The notes: generated by a model not told the origin, from the letters alone. A DNA stretch of 53,996 bases from Armatimonadetes bacterium CG06_land_8_20_14_3_00_66_21 (GCA_002779825.1 PEVN01000101.1:1-53996), one strand, 5' to 3'; positions 14,349-23,231 are shown, counted from the first letter of the stretch. Numbers and translations: made by a program.

Positions 14349-16352
14349 TTACTCGGGCTTGAAAACAACGCAGTCGACGCCGAACATGAACCCGACCGAC
14401 TTCCCGTTCTTCCCGGTCACTTCGATGCGCAGGGCGTTTTCGCCCTGTTTCACGTCGATCACGCCCAGGTCGACAGCGCCGGTTGCCACCACGTCGGGGC
14501 TGTTGAAGGCGTCGAGGGGTTCGCCGACCTTGGTTCCGTTCCAGGAGAGCTGCGCGATTCCGTAGTCACGCGCTTTGGTGAAGTAGCCGATCAGCCGCCG
14601 CTTGCCGGCTTCGTTGGCGGGCACCGCCAGCTCGAACCACTCGCCGGCTGCCTTGGGCCGGAACCAGAGGTGTTGGTCGTTGCTCCACTCGCTGCCCTGA
14701 AAGCCGCCCAAGTCCTGCGGGCTCAGCTCGCCGGTCGTTTGCGCCTTCAGCACCTTCATCCCCTCGCCCTCAATTGCGCCCTCGATCTGGTGGGGTGCCC
14801 AGCGTTCGTGCAACTGCAGCGCGTCGGCCGTCCAAGACGTGAAGAAGTCGGTCTGCGGGTGGGCGGCGTACCAGTAGGTCGTGCAGGCGTAGTCTTTGTC
14901 TTTGGCGTAGTTCTCGATGGTCATGCGGTAGGACTGCTGGAACGGGAGGTCGTCGGTCACGTGCCAGCGGTTGACGGAGGTATAGTTGCCGTTGCCCGGT
15001 CCCTCGCAGAGCGGCTGGTTATGCAGTGGGTGGACGAACAGGTCGGGACAGCACCACGCGTAGCCGAAGTAGTCTTCCGAGCCGGTGCCGAAGGTGGAGG
15101 GGAACTTCTCGCCGTCGACGTACACCTTTTCGTCTCCTTCGCCCCACCAACCGCGATTGGGGTTCCAGACCGTCAGCGAGACGCCCGCATACCGGCCGCG
15201 CCCGGTGCACTCCAGCAGCGGCCAGTCGAAGACGGGGTTGGGGAACTCGCGCCGCCACTTGGCGTGGAAGTACGCCAGCTTGTCGGCCGGGAGGCTCTGG
15301 GCGTCGTGGTAGAGCTCGCCCTTAATGCGGACCGGCTTGTCGCCGGCGTTACTGAGCAGGAGTGCCGCCGATTTCTGGAACGGCATGTACCACCGAGAGT
15401 ACATCTCGCCGTCTTCCGTCATCCCCAGCGGCAGCGACTGGTACACGTTGTATCCCGGCGCGGTGCCGAAGAAGTCTCCCAGGGGCGTGCGGATGCTCGG
15501 CTCCTTCTCGTCGTCCCAGTACGCCTTGAGCGTGAGCGTGCGCATGACCTTGCGCTCTTCGGCAACCGAGTCGCACTGCAGGCGGCTGAACGACATCCCG
15601 ACGATAGCCCGCTGGCCGGTGATCCGAGCGACGGAGACGACCTCTCCAGGCTGGATCTCCACGTCAACGCCGATCCGCTTCGCCGCCGCCCGCTCCACCT
15701 GCGGAAGGGGCCCGCACTGCGCGAGCTTCTCCGTCGCCTGCGCCAGCGCCCGGCGCTCGCCGTCACCCAACAGCCAGGCGAACGTCCGCACCTGCGCGCC
15801 CGCCGCGAAGCTCCGGTAGTTCACGTGGTAGTACAGCGAGCCGGGGTTCTCGACGACTACTTTGCAGCTCTTGGCGTAGGGGAACGGGATGAAGCAGTTG
15901 GCGCCCCGCGATTGCATCCCCACTACGGGCGCAGCGAACGGGTCCACCTCGCCAGCGATCAGCTTCTGGAAATCCACCGCGAACCGCGGTTCCGCCTCGC
16001 CATCGAAGAACAGCTTCAGCGTCCCCGCCGGGTTCGCCGACCAGATCCGGACGACGCACCCCGGGCCTTGCATGTCTGCCAGCACCATCCCCGCTGGCTC
16101 CTCCCGCAGAAAGTGCCCGCAGTCGCCGTTGGCGCCCCAATCTATGTGCTCGTCTTTGGCAGCGTCATACTTGGAGCTTGGGTCGTAACTCGAGAACTGC
16201 TTGCAGGTCTCTCCGGGATCGGGCAGCGTGGCGAGACGCTGGAGATCGGTAAGGGGCGTGAGCATAGACTCGAAGGTGGTTTCTGCGGCGAGGAGCTGCT
16301 GCGCCAGGACGAAGGCGGCGAGAGAAACGAGGAGAAGACGACGTGAGTTCAT
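14349..16352 (-). CDS. GH172 (DUF2961) glycoside hydrolase-like protein
   Basis: A 667-residue exported protein. Residues 1-22 form a signal peptide (R-R-L-L-L-V-S-L-A-A-F-V-L-A-Q-Q-L-L-A-A). A DUF2961 domain (about 30-400) has the family marks D-M-Q-G-P-G-C-V-V-R-I-W-S-A-N-P, F-F-D-G-E, G-E-G-D-E-K-V-Y-V-D-G-E and G-S-E-D-Y-F-G-Y-A-W. A C-terminal beta-sandwich (about 500-665) resembles carbohydrate-binding jelly rolls. DUF2961 is the basis of family GH172, whose known members act on fructofuranosides or arabinofuranosides. It heads a tight minus-strand run with trpC, the esterase and the aldo/keto reductase. The acidic E-D pair in G-S-E-D-Y-F may be catalytic; this is inferred. Confidence 0.85.
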   Translation of the reverse strand: MNSRRLLLVSLAAFVLAQQLLAAETTFESMLTPLTDLQRLATLPDPGETCKQFSSYDPSSKYDAAKDEHIDWGANGDCGHFLREEPAGMVLADMQGPGCVVRIWSANPAGTLKLFFDGEAEPRFAVDFQKLIAGEVDPFAAPVVGMQSRGANCFIPFPYAKSCKVVVENPGSLYYHVNYRSFAAGAQVRTFAWLLGDGERRALAQATEKLAQCGPLPQVERAAAKRIGVDVEIQPGEVVSVARITGQRAIVGMSFSRLQCDSVAEERKVMRTLTLKAYWDDEKEPSIRTPLGDFFGTAPGYNVYQSLPLGMTEDGEMYSRWYMPFQKSAALLLSNAGDKPVRIKGELYHDAQSLPADKLAYFHAKWRREFPNPVFDWPLLECTGRGRYAGVSLTVWNPNRGWWGEGDEKVYVDGEKFPSTFGTGSEDYFGYAWCCPDLFVHPLHNQPLCEGPGNGNYTSVNRWHVTDDLPFQQSYRMTIENYAKDKDYACTTYWYAAHPQTDFFTSWTADALQLHERWAPHQIEGAIEGEGMKVLKAQTTGELSPQDLGGFQGSEWSNDQHLWFRPKAAGEWFELAVPANEAGKRRLIGYFTKARDYGIAQLSWNGTKVGEPLDAFNSPDVVATGAVDLGVIDVKQGENALRIEVTGKNGKSVGFMFGVDCVVFKPE

Positions 16353-16491
16353 GGGGGAGTACTCCTTGAGAGGGCCAGGTAGCAGTCAGCTTTCGTCAGG
16401 GGCGAAGGTTGTTCCTGCATTGGGTGGCAATCGGCAGGCCGAGGACCAGAGACCCTCAACTGGGCGCGCAAACGGTTGGCGTTTGTGCGGG

Positions 16492-17298
16492 CTACGTTTG
16501 CCCCGGGCGCAAGAGGTCGTAGGCGCTGCGGGCGGCGGTTGCCGGATCGGGAAACTGGCGGGACTCGACGGAGACCCAGCCGTCGTAGCCAGTGGCTGCC
16601 AGGGCGTCGAGCACTGCGGGAAGATCCCAGGTGCCCTGTCCCGGTGGCAGTCGGTCGCTGTCGGTAACGTGGACGTAGTCGAAGCGTCCCGCGGCGCGTC
16701 CGACGCTGTCGGCGACTTCCTCGCCCTCGGCGATCATGTGAGCGATGTCGAGCATCAGCCCCAGATTGGGGTGACTGAAGCGTTCGACAGCGGCCAGCCC
16801 GTCGTCCGTGCTGTGCAGGAAGTCGGCGATGCCGGAGGCGATGGGCTCCAGCAGGACTTTGACGCCGCGCGACGCGCCGTAGTCGGCAGCTTGGGCGAAG
16901 GCGTCGTAGGCCAGCTTGAGTGAGTCGTCCTCTCGCCCGGGCGTCAGCCTCCCGCGAAGCCGACCAACGTTGGCGAACGCCCCGAAGGGCGCGGCGAGGT
17001 CGATGGCAGCCTTCATGGCGTCGAGGGCGGCGCGTCGGCGAGCCGGCTCGGGATCGGTGAACATGAGCCGCTCCTGACCGTACAACTCCCCGGTGCAGAC
17101 CATGGGAACGGTGAGGCTGTACCTGTCTGCCAGCAAGCAGACTTGGTCCGCGTCGACTTCGCCGGGTCGGGCGGGCATGAGTTCCACGCCGTCGTACCCG
17201 CAGGAGGCGAGGAGGCGGAAGCAGTCCTCCAAGCCGCCCGTGAGGGCCAATACCTGGCCCGCGACTTCGGGGGTGGCGGTTGCGTAGGCGAGCTTCAT
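16492..17298 (-). CDS. Sugar phosphate isomerase/epimerase
   Basis: A 268-residue xylose-isomerase-like TIM barrel. Likely metal ligands are E in V-L-L-E-P-I-A-S, D and H in L-M-L-D-I-A-H-M, H in Y-V-H-V-T-D-S-D-R and E in V-S-V-E-S-R-Q-F. It is shorter and clearly different from the homologue at 2711-3538. ATG 17298 begins M-K-L-A-Y-A-T; upstream in-frame sequence overlaps the ftsE promoter region and is unlikely to be coding. It precedes the GH172 gene on the same strand by 139 bases and probably processes a sugar released by that cluster. Confidence 0.85.
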   Translation of the reverse strand: MKLAYATATPEVAGQVLALTGGLEDCFRLLASCGYDGVELMPARPGEVDADQVCLLADRYSLTVPMVCTGELYGQERLMFTDPEPARRRAALDAMKAAIDLAAPFGAFANVGRLRGRLTPGREDDSLKLAYDAFAQAADYGASRGVKVLLEPIASGIADFLHSTDDGLAAVERFSHPNLGLMLDIAHMIAEGEEVADSVGRAAGRFDYVHVTDSDRLPPGQGTWDLPAVLDALAATGYDGWVSVESRQFPDPATAARSAYDLLRPGQT

Positions 17299-17358
17299 GC
17301 TGTCAGGTTCGTCCTTCCGGAGAGTGCGAGCACAGTGCCCCGGCAGGGCCGGGCGCCA

Positions 17359-17387
17359 TTGCGCGTGCGGCCGGCAGCTATTATAAT
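17359..17387 (+). promoter_or_regulatory. Sigma-70-type promoter of the ftsEX operon
   Basis: TTGCGC (17359-17364), a 17-base spacer and a perfect TATAAT (17382-17387), 88 bases before the ftsE ATG and in the divergent gap with the sugar isomerase gene. Confidence 0.65.
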
Positions 17388-17474
17388 CCTCGGCCGGTGT
17401 CTTCTGACCGGCACCGACGACCCGACGCACTCCTTCATCGAAGCACTCGACGCAGCACTGCACCACAATCCGTC

Positions 17475-18182
17475 ATGATTCGCACTGAGAATGTGACAGT
17501 CGTCTATCCAGGCGGCGTCTGCGCTTTGCGCAACGTCACCCTGGGAATCAACAAGGGCGAGTTCGTCTTCCTGGTGGGGTCCACGGGCATGGGGAAGTCG
17601 ACGTTCCTGAAACTCGTGTATCGCGATGTCGTGCCCACAGAGGGGAAAGTCCTCGTGGGCGGCAGAGACGTCACGCGGCTGCCCAGATCCCATGTGCCTG
17701 CACTCAGACGCACGATGGGTGTCGTCTTCCAGGACTTCCAGCTTCTGCCTCAGAAGACCGTGTGGGAGAACGTGGCGTTCGCCCTCGAGGTGATCGGAGC
17801 GCCGCGGCACCAGATCGTCCGCGGGGTGCCGGAGGCACTGAAGCTGGTCGGTCTGTCCAACAAGGCCAACGTGTACCCGGCCGAGCTGTCGGGAGGCGAA
17901 CAGCAGCGCGCGTCCATCGCGCGGGCGATCGTGAATGATCCGGCCATCCTCCTGGCCGACGAGCCGACGGGGAACCTGGACCCGGACACCTCATGGGAGA
18001 TCACGCAGCTTCTGGGACGCATCAACATTCGGGGCACGACGGTATTGGTGGCCACGCACGACCAGCTCATTGTGGACCGAATGCGGAAGCGCGTGATCGA
18101 GTTCGACGAGGGCATGGTTGTGCGGGACAAGGACCGGGCGGAGTATCGCGATGAGACTACGGAACCTGGAGTTCTTTATTAG
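17475..18182 (+). CDS. ftsE: Cell division ATP-binding protein FtsE
   Basis: A 235-residue ABC ATPase, the usual FtsE length. Walker A is G-S-T-G-M-G-K-S-T (35-43), the signature is L-S-G-G-E-Q-Q-R (138-145) and Walker B is I-L-L-A-D-E-P-T-G-N-L-D (158-169). FtsE with FtsX forms a membrane complex that activates periplasmic or extracellular peptidoglycan hydrolases during division. ATG 17475 is the natural start (M-I-R-T-E-N-V-T-V-V-Y). It overlaps ftsX by 32 bases and is followed by an EnvC-like hydrolase activator, the canonical partner order. Confidence 0.95.
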   Translation: MIRTENVTVVYPGGVCALRNVTLGINKGEFVFLVGSTGMGKSTFLKLVYRDVVPTEGKVLVGGRDVTRLPRSHVPALRRTMGVVFQDFQLLPQKTVWENVAFALEVIGAPRHQIVRGVPEALKLVGLSNKANVYPAELSGGEQQRASIARAIVNDPAILLADEPTGNLDPDTSWEITQLLGRINIRGTTVLVATHDQLIVDRMRKRVIEFDEGMVVRDKDRAEYRDETTEPGVLY

Positions 18183-19050
18183 GGAGACCGTCTCCAGCAT
18201 CCGCCGCCACGGTCTGATGACAGTGGCGGCGGTCAGCACGGTGGCTGTCTCGCTGTGCGTAGTAGGCGCGTTGCTGATGACGTTGGTGAACCTGAACGCC
18301 TGGGCGAACGAGGTGGTCGGGCGCGTCGAACTCGCGGCCTTCCTCGACCGGTCGCTGACCCAGGCTGCAATGGAGGACTTGGTCGCGAAGGTCGAGACCG
18401 TGGACAACGTGAAAGAGGTCCGGTTCGTCTCCCGGGAAGACGCGCTCAAGCGGCTCAAGGAGCGGTTGCAGGGGCAACTGGACCTCTCCGACATCGAGGC
18501 GAATAATCCGCTGGAGGATTCGGTCGAGATCACGGTCACCGATCCGGAACGCCTACCCGAGACGGCTGAGCGCCTCAAGCAGTTGAAGGGCGTGACGGAG
18601 GTGCTGTACGGCCGACGAATCGCCCAGCGGATTCTCCACATCAGACGCCTGGTGCAGCTCTCTGGACTCGCGGCAGCGGGGTTCATGGGGCTGGCCGCCC
18701 TGATGATCGTCCACAACACCATCCGGCTCACCATCTTTGCTCGCCGGCGCGAGATTCGCATCATGGCACTGGTCGGCGCCACGGACGGGTTCATCCGAGT
18801 GCCGTTCGTGCTGGAAGGGATGTTTCACGGGTTCCTCGGCAGCGCGGTTACCTGCGTGGTACTGCTTGCCGGCTACCGGGCGCTGGTGCGGACCATGGCG
18901 GCTTCCCTGCCGTTCGTACCGATGGTGGCCGACTCTGCATTTCTCTCCTGGTTCGTAGCCTCGATCCTTGGCGCGGGCTTGCTGTTCGGCGTCAGCGGCA
19001 GCTTGATCTCGTTGCGGAAGTTTTTGGGAAGCGGGACCGCGGCGCTATGA
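18151..19050 (+). CDS. ftsX: Cell division protein FtsX
   Basis: A 299-residue ABC permease of the FtsX type. It has a first membrane helix near 25-45 and an extracellular domain (about 50-160) with V-x-F-V-S-R-E-D-A-L-K-R-L and L-P-E-T-A-E-R-L. Three further helices follow (about 170-195, 225-245 and 265-285), with the family motif E-I-R-I-M-A-L-V-G-A-T-D-G-F-I-R-V-P-F. It couples FtsE ATP hydrolysis to the murein hydrolase activator encoded next. It overlaps ftsE by 32 bases and the downstream gene by 4 (ATGA), so translation is coupled through all three. Confidence 0.95.
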   Translation: MRLRNLEFFIRETVSSIRRHGLMTVAAVSTVAVSLCVVGALLMTLVNLNAWANEVVGRVELAAFLDRSLTQAAMEDLVAKVETVDNVKEVRFVSREDALKRLKERLQGQLDLSDIEANNPLEDSVEITVTDPERLPETAERLKQLKGVTEVLYGRRIAQRILHIRRLVQLSGLAAAGFMGLAALMIVHNTIRLTIFARRREIRIMALVGATDGFIRVPFVLEGMFHGFLGSAVTCVVLLAGYRALVRTMAASLPFVPMVADSAFLSWFVASILGAGLLFGVSGSLISLRKFLGSGTAAL

Positions 19051-20198
19051 GTTTGCCGACGCGAAGGCGAGTGTGCTGCCTGGTGCCCGTGGCCGCGCTG
19101 TTGCTCGGCCTGTGCCCTCCAGACTCCCACGCACTCCGGCTGTCCCTGTCCGACTTGTTCAAGCGCCGGCACACCAAGAAGGCGCAGAAGGTACGTGTCC
19201 GGGAAAAACTGCGCGACCTCAAGCGCCAGCAGAGAACGGCGGCGGACGATCTGCAGGAAGCAGAGTCCGCGCTCGATCGGGCGGAGCGGGACCTCCGAAG
19301 CATCGGCCGAAGCCTTGCCGCGACGGAAGGGCGGCTCGCGAAGGCGAGAACGGAGTTGGCGAAGGTCGAGCAGCGCCTCAACCGGCACACGGAGGTGCTT
19401 GGCGGCCGACTGCGGGCAATCTACAAGAACGGCAGCCTTGGGTACCTCGAGCTGCTGTTCTCGTCCGCGAGCTTCCCCGAGTTTGCGCGCCGCACTTACC
19501 TGTTCCAGACCATCATCCACCGGGACACGGACCTCCTTCATGAGATCAAGGGCGAGAAGACCGAGGTCGAGCGGCGGAAGGCCGAACTCACGGCGCAACG
19601 TGAGAAGCTGCAGGGACTCAAGGCCCAGCACGCGATTCGCGCGGCGGCTGTCGAGCGCCAGAAGGACCGCCGGCGGGATGCGTTGACGCGGATCACCGCG
19701 GAGCGCCGGCGGTACGAGCGGGAAATGGACGAGCTGCTCGCCGAGTCGCGGGTCGTCGAGTCCGAGATCCGACGGTTGACGCGACCCCGCACCGGCAGCC
19801 CGGCGGTCACCCCCTGGCGCGGTGGGTTCATCCGCCCGCTCAGCGGCCGAGTGACGTCCGGGTTCGGGTACCGGGTGCACCCGATCTATCATGTGCGCAA
19901 ACTCCACACGGGCGTCGACCTCGCGGCGTCCTTCGGGACGCCAATCAAAGCAGCAGCGGGTGGGGTGGTGCTTGCGGCCGGCTGGAGGCGTGGGTACGGC
20001 AACGCCGTCATCATTGACCATGGCGGCGGCAAGGCCACCCTCTACGGTCATTGCTCGAGCCTCAGCGTCCACGCCGGACAGAAGGTGTCCCAGGGTCAGA
20101 TCGTGGGTCGCGTTGGCAGCACCGGGAACAGCACGGGCCCTCATCTGCACTTTGAGGTGCGCATCAATGGGACGCCGGTGAACCCCCTGTCGTTCTGA
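19047..20198 (+). CDS. EnvC-like M23 peptidase, murein hydrolase activator
   Basis: A 383-residue exported protein. A signal peptide (about 1-29) is followed by a long coiled coil (about 45-250, rich in Glu, Lys, Arg, Ala and Leu heptads) and a LytM/M23 domain (about 265-383). The M23 zinc residues appear intact: H287 and D291 in H-T-G-V-D and H366-L-H368 in G-P-H-L-H-F-E. E. coli EnvC has lost these, so this protein may itself be a lysostaphin-type endopeptidase as well as an FtsEX partner. The ATG overlaps the ftsX stop. It ends V-N-P-L-S-F, a normal M23 end. Confidence 0.92.
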   Translation: MSLPTRRRVCCLVPVAALLLGLCPPDSHALRLSLSDLFKRRHTKKAQKVRVREKLRDLKRQQRTAADDLQEAESALDRAERDLRSIGRSLAATEGRLAKARTELAKVEQRLNRHTEVLGGRLRAIYKNGSLGYLELLFSSASFPEFARRTYLFQTIIHRDTDLLHEIKGEKTEVERRKAELTAQREKLQGLKAQHAIRAAAVERQKDRRRDALTRITAERRRYEREMDELLAESRVVESEIRRLTRPRTGSPAVTPWRGGFIRPLSGRVTSGFGYRVHPIYHVRKLHTGVDLAASFGTPIKAAAGGVVLAAGWRRGYGNAVIIDHGGGKATLYGHCSSLSVHAGQKVSQGQIVGRVGSTGNSTGPHLHFEVRINGTPVNPLSF

Positions 20199-20294
20199 AC
20201 CGTCTTGTAGGGCGTTCCCACGGCGCGCGCTGCTGCGCCGCCCGGAGTCTCGCCTCCCCGGGCATACTCCGTCCAAGCGCCGGCACGGGTGGGG

Positions 20295-20300
20295 TATAAT
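20295..20300 (+). promoter_or_regulatory. TATAAT -10 box upstream of the S41 protease gene
   Basis: A perfect TATAAT lies about 130 bases before the protease ATG in the 234-base gap after the M23 gene. No clear -35 box is seen. Confidence 0.4.
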
Positions 20301-20432
20301 CGGAGACATTGTGCCAGTCGTTCACAGCGTACAGACCAAGACGAGCCACGTTGAGGGGTGTGTTAGTGTGAGACCCACCCAGCCCGCAGGCTCTTTTCCC
20401 CGCGTGATTCGCAACAGAAAGTGGAGTGGTTG

Positions 20433-21737
20433 ATGCCTTTGTGCCAACGTCGGTCGGTGAAGGTAACGGGCGCCGTTGCAGCGTTGTGTGCGGCGTTCTT
20501 CGCCGCGGGTCTTCAGCTTGGGTCTTCCGGAAGTGCGGGAGGCAAGTCGCCCGCGGGGCGCGCCCTGCGTTGGCTCTCGGCCCTCCAGCCGGGGAAGCCT
20601 GCGGCTGCAGCGACGGCGCCGGACCTGAAGAGCGTCGAGACGCTGTGGGAGGTCTTCGACAGCGTCAAGAAGCACTACGTCGACGAATCCCTTGACCAGG
20701 CGAAGCTCACCGACGGCGCGATCCGCGGGCTGTTAGCCGAGTTGGGCGATCGGCACACGCGCTATATGAACCCCGCCGAATACCGGGAGTTCCAGCTCGA
20801 CAACGCCGGGGAGTTCGATGGGATCGGCGCAAAGTTGGACGTCGAACGCGACGAGAAGACCCAGGAAGAACACCTCGTCATCAAGCAGCCGACAGAGGGT
20901 AAGCCTGCGCACAAAGCCGGTCTGCGCGCAGGAGACCAAGTGCTCAAGATCGATGGCAAGTCGACCAAGGGGATGTCTGTTGACGAGGCGGTGAACCTGA
21001 TTCGCGGTCCGCGCGGCACCGAGGTTGTGCTGACCATCGCGCGCAAGGGCAAGGAAGCTCCGTTCGACGTGTCACTTGTGCGCGAACTCATCGAGATTGA
21101 GGCGGTCACGGGGAAGCTGCTTGAGGGGGGAATCGGGCACGTCTGGATCAAGCAATTCAACACGAAGACGGAGGAGGCGCTGGACACGCGTCTGGACGAG
21201 CTGAAGAAGCAAGGGATGAAGGCGCTGATCATTGACGTTCGGCAGGATCCGGGCGGCCTTCTGGACGCGGCTGTCGGCGTCGCCAGTCGCTTTCTGCAGG
21301 GCAACAAGACCGTTGTCATCACCCGGGGCCGCGACGGGGAGGAGACCCTGACCGCGGCGCCCGAGAAGTACGCGAAACTCAACGTCCCGCTTTGTGTCTT
21401 GACGGATGCCTACAGCGCCAGCGCGTCGGAGATCCTGGCGGGCGCGCTGCAGGACCACCACGTCGCTAAGGTGATCGGGACGAAGACGTACGGGAAAGCC
21501 TCGGTGCAGGTTGTCATCACCCTGAAGAATCAGGGCGCCTTGGCCCTCACCACCGCCAAGTACCTCACCCCCAAAGAGCGGGACATCAGCAAGACGGGCA
21601 TCGTCCCGGACGTCGAAGTGGAGATCACTGCGGCGGATCGGGAGAAGAGCCGGGACTCGCAGCTTGAGCGGGCCTCGGAGGAAATGAAGAAGGCGGTGGC
21701 TTCCCTCGCCAAGAGTGGCAAGCGCCCTGGGACCTGA
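20433..21737 (+). CDS. S41 C-terminal processing peptidase
   Basis: A 434-residue Ctp-type protease. It has an N-terminal membrane anchor or signal (about 10-30), a helical lead (65-120), a PDZ domain (about 125-210, with G-D-Q-V-L-K-I-D-G) and the S41 catalytic domain (220-400). The catalytic Ser lies in Y-S-A-S-A-S-E-I (327-334) and Lys355 in Y-G-K-A-S-V-Q. Such enzymes trim C-termini of envelope proteins and often control peptidoglycan hydrolases, which suits its position after ftsEX-M23. ATG 20433 follows GTGGAG by about six bases. The tail after about 400 is Lys/Glu-rich and exposed. Confidence 0.93.
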   Translation: MPLCQRRSVKVTGAVAALCAAFFAAGLQLGSSGSAGGKSPAGRALRWLSALQPGKPAAAATAPDLKSVETLWEVFDSVKKHYVDESLDQAKLTDGAIRGLLAELGDRHTRYMNPAEYREFQLDNAGEFDGIGAKLDVERDEKTQEEHLVIKQPTEGKPAHKAGLRAGDQVLKIDGKSTKGMSVDEAVNLIRGPRGTEVVLTIARKGKEAPFDVSLVRELIEIEAVTGKLLEGGIGHVWIKQFNTKTEEALDTRLDELKKQGMKALIIDVRQDPGGLLDAAVGVASRFLQGNKTVVITRGRDGEETLTAAPEKYAKLNVPLCVLTDAYSASASEILAGALQDHHVAKVIGTKTYGKASVQVVITLKNQGALALTTAKYLTPKERDISKTGIVPDVEVEITAADREKSRDSQLERASEEMKKAVASLAKSGKRPGT

Positions 21738-21791
21738 GGGTGGCACCGCGGGCTGACTACCGTGCCAGTGAGCGGGAGGTGATTCCGAGAA

Positions 21792-22781
21792 GTGCATCCA
21801 ACCGACCCGAGCCTCGCCGGCCTGCACTGGCAGCGCAACAGAGAACGCGCGGGGTTTCTCGCCGTCATCGGTTGCCTCCTGCTGGCGCTCATCGTGCAGG
21901 CTCGGTCTCCGAAGCCCTGCGTGCTAAATGTGGGCGGCAAGAAGATCGGGTACGTACCCGCTCCGAGGGTCGCCCAGCGGGCGAAGGACGAGGTCGAGAA
22001 GCGCTTCCGCCGGCAGTTCGGCAATGACGCGCGGTTCCAGCATGAGGTCATGTGGTACCCGGACAAGCCACCGGACCGGACCAAGTTCCTGACCCTGGAC
22101 CAGGCCGTCAACACCTTGAGCAAGGCAGTGCGGCCCCTGGTGAAGGCAACCGTCATCGAGGTAGACGGTGAGCCGCTCCTCGTGGTCAAGTCCAGGACGA
22201 TGGCGGAAGAGGTAGTGCGGCAGTACATGACCAAGTACGCCGAACGGAACGCTCCTGCGTCTGTGGAAGTGCCCAAGACGAAGGAGAAGGTGGAGTATGT
22301 GGACCGGGACGACGTCGACGCCCGCGGCGTCACCACAGACGTCCGGAAGGCGCTTGAGCAGCTCTCTGCCAGCGGCGCGACAGACCGGTACTACGTCACT
22401 GTGGAGGGCGACACCGGCTATGGGGTCGCCTACAGGGCCAAGCTCACGCTCGAGCGACTGCAAGGGCTGAACCCAAGCGTGAACCTGGCCCGATTGAAGA
22501 TCGGGCAGCGGCTTTGCGTGCAGCGGGCGCGGGGGGCGCTCACGGTGGTGACCGTCCATGAGTATGCCCGGGCCGAGGAGATTCCGGCGCCCCTGCGCAC
22601 CGTGAGAAGCAATCGTCTTCCGACGGGGAAGCGCGAAGTGGAACAGCAGGGGAAGAGCGGGAAACGCGAAGTCACGTACCGGGAAACGCGCGAGAATGGC
22701 GTTCCAGTCGGTAGGGAAGCGGTGGGTGACAGAATTCTGACGCGACCGGAGACCCGCGTCGAAGTGGTGGGCACGGGGTAG
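21792..22781 (+). CDS. Membrane-anchored LysM-G5 domain protein
   Basis: A 329-residue protein with a single helix near 22-38 and an extracellular part. Residues 40-190 are unassigned. About 195-240 form a LysM domain (Y-Y-V-T-V-E-G-D-T-G-Y-G-V-A ... L-K-I-G-Q-R-L-C-V). About 245-325 form a G5 domain (V-H-E-Y-A-R-A-E-E-I-P ... G-K-R-E-V-T-Y-R-E-T-R-E-N-G). LysM binds N-acetylglucosamine polymers and G5 is an adhesive cell-wall module. In Gram-positive bacteria this pair usually precedes an M23 or 3D catalytic domain; here the protein ends right after G5. GTG 21792 has GGGAGGTGA nine bases upstream. Confidence 0.8.
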   Translation: MHPTDPSLAGLHWQRNRERAGFLAVIGCLLLALIVQARSPKPCVLNVGGKKIGYVPAPRVAQRAKDEVEKRFRRQFGNDARFQHEVMWYPDKPPDRTKFLTLDQAVNTLSKAVRPLVKATVIEVDGEPLLVVKSRTMAEEVVRQYMTKYAERNAPASVEVPKTKEKVEYVDRDDVDARGVTTDVRKALEQLSASGATDRYYVTVEGDTGYGVAYRAKLTLERLQGLNPSVNLARLKIGQRLCVQRARGALTVVTVHEYARAEEIPAPLRTVRSNRLPTGKREVEQQGKSGKREVTYRETRENGVPVGREAVGDRILTRPETRVEVVGTG

Positions 22782-22790
22782 GCGGCACAA

Positions 22791-22819
22791 TTGCCCGGGC
22801 GGGAGCCATGTGCTACAAT
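22791..22819 (+). promoter_or_regulatory. Sigma-70-type promoter after the LysM-G5 gene
   Basis: TTGCCC (22791-22796), a 17-base spacer and TACAAT (22814-22819). It would transcribe an untranslated leader of about 185 bases before the small membrane gene at 23010. Confidence 0.5.
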
Positions 22820-23009
22820 CGGTCCCGCTTTGGTGCCCGGACGCAAGCGGCCGCGAGGTTTTACTTCTGGCTGACGTAGGCTTCCGCAGGAAAGGCGCGA
22901 TCCGCTTTCAGTCCTTTCGACACGGCGACGAGCGTGCTTGCCGGCGCAGGGCGGAGCCAAGCGGCTTCCCGGAGAGGACGGTCAAGTCGTCGTTGGGTAG
23001 GTTATTGCC
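22820..23009. other. Long leader or intergenic stretch, no recognised RNA
   Basis: About 190 bases between a good promoter and the next start codon. I looked for signal-recognition-particle RNA, 6S, RNase P and riboswitch cores and saw none of their conserved strings. Open frames here have no family resemblance. Confidence 0.4.
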
Positions 23010-23213
23010 GTGAGTGACCGCGCCAGGAAGATAGCGCTCATTGCGCTTCTGCTGTTTCTCATGCTGGCCCTGTACCTCGGTCAGAACTGGATCGGGATGC
23101 GACCAGCCCCTCGGCGGCAGCGAGGGGAGGCGCCCGTTAGCCGTCGGCTGGGCACCGTGGAGACCCGACAAGCAGCAGTGGTGCCGGGGGAGTGTCGCGC
23201 TACAACGTCCTGA
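23010..23213 (+). CDS. Small single-pass membrane protein
   Basis: A 67-residue product from GTG 23010, with a hydrophobic helix at 8-23 (I-A-L-I-A-L-L-L-F-L-M-L-A-L-Y-L) followed by an Arg/Pro-rich tail. It ends 18 bases before the DUF1844 gene. I do not recognise it. Its position directly behind a promoter and ahead of DUF1844 supports it being real, but composition-driven chance is possible. Confidence 0.4.
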   Translation: MSDRARKIALIALLLFLMLALYLGQNWIGMRPAPRRQRGEAPVSRRLGTVETRQAAVVPGECRATTS

Positions 23214-23231
23214 TTGGAAGGAGCAACTCGA

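Noticed and set aside
13953..16346. A 797-codon open frame antisense to the GH172 and trpC genes
   Set aside because: High-GC shadow of well-supported genes on the other strand; the composition (Val, Arg, Gly, Leu, no motif) is not that of a real protein.
22820..23009. Possible small structural RNA in the leader
   Set aside because: None of the conserved strings of SRP RNA, RNase P RNA, tmRNA or 6S RNA are present.
22810..23013. A 67-codon frame ahead of the small membrane gene
   Set aside because: It starts inside the promoter region, has no family resemblance and overlaps the better candidate.
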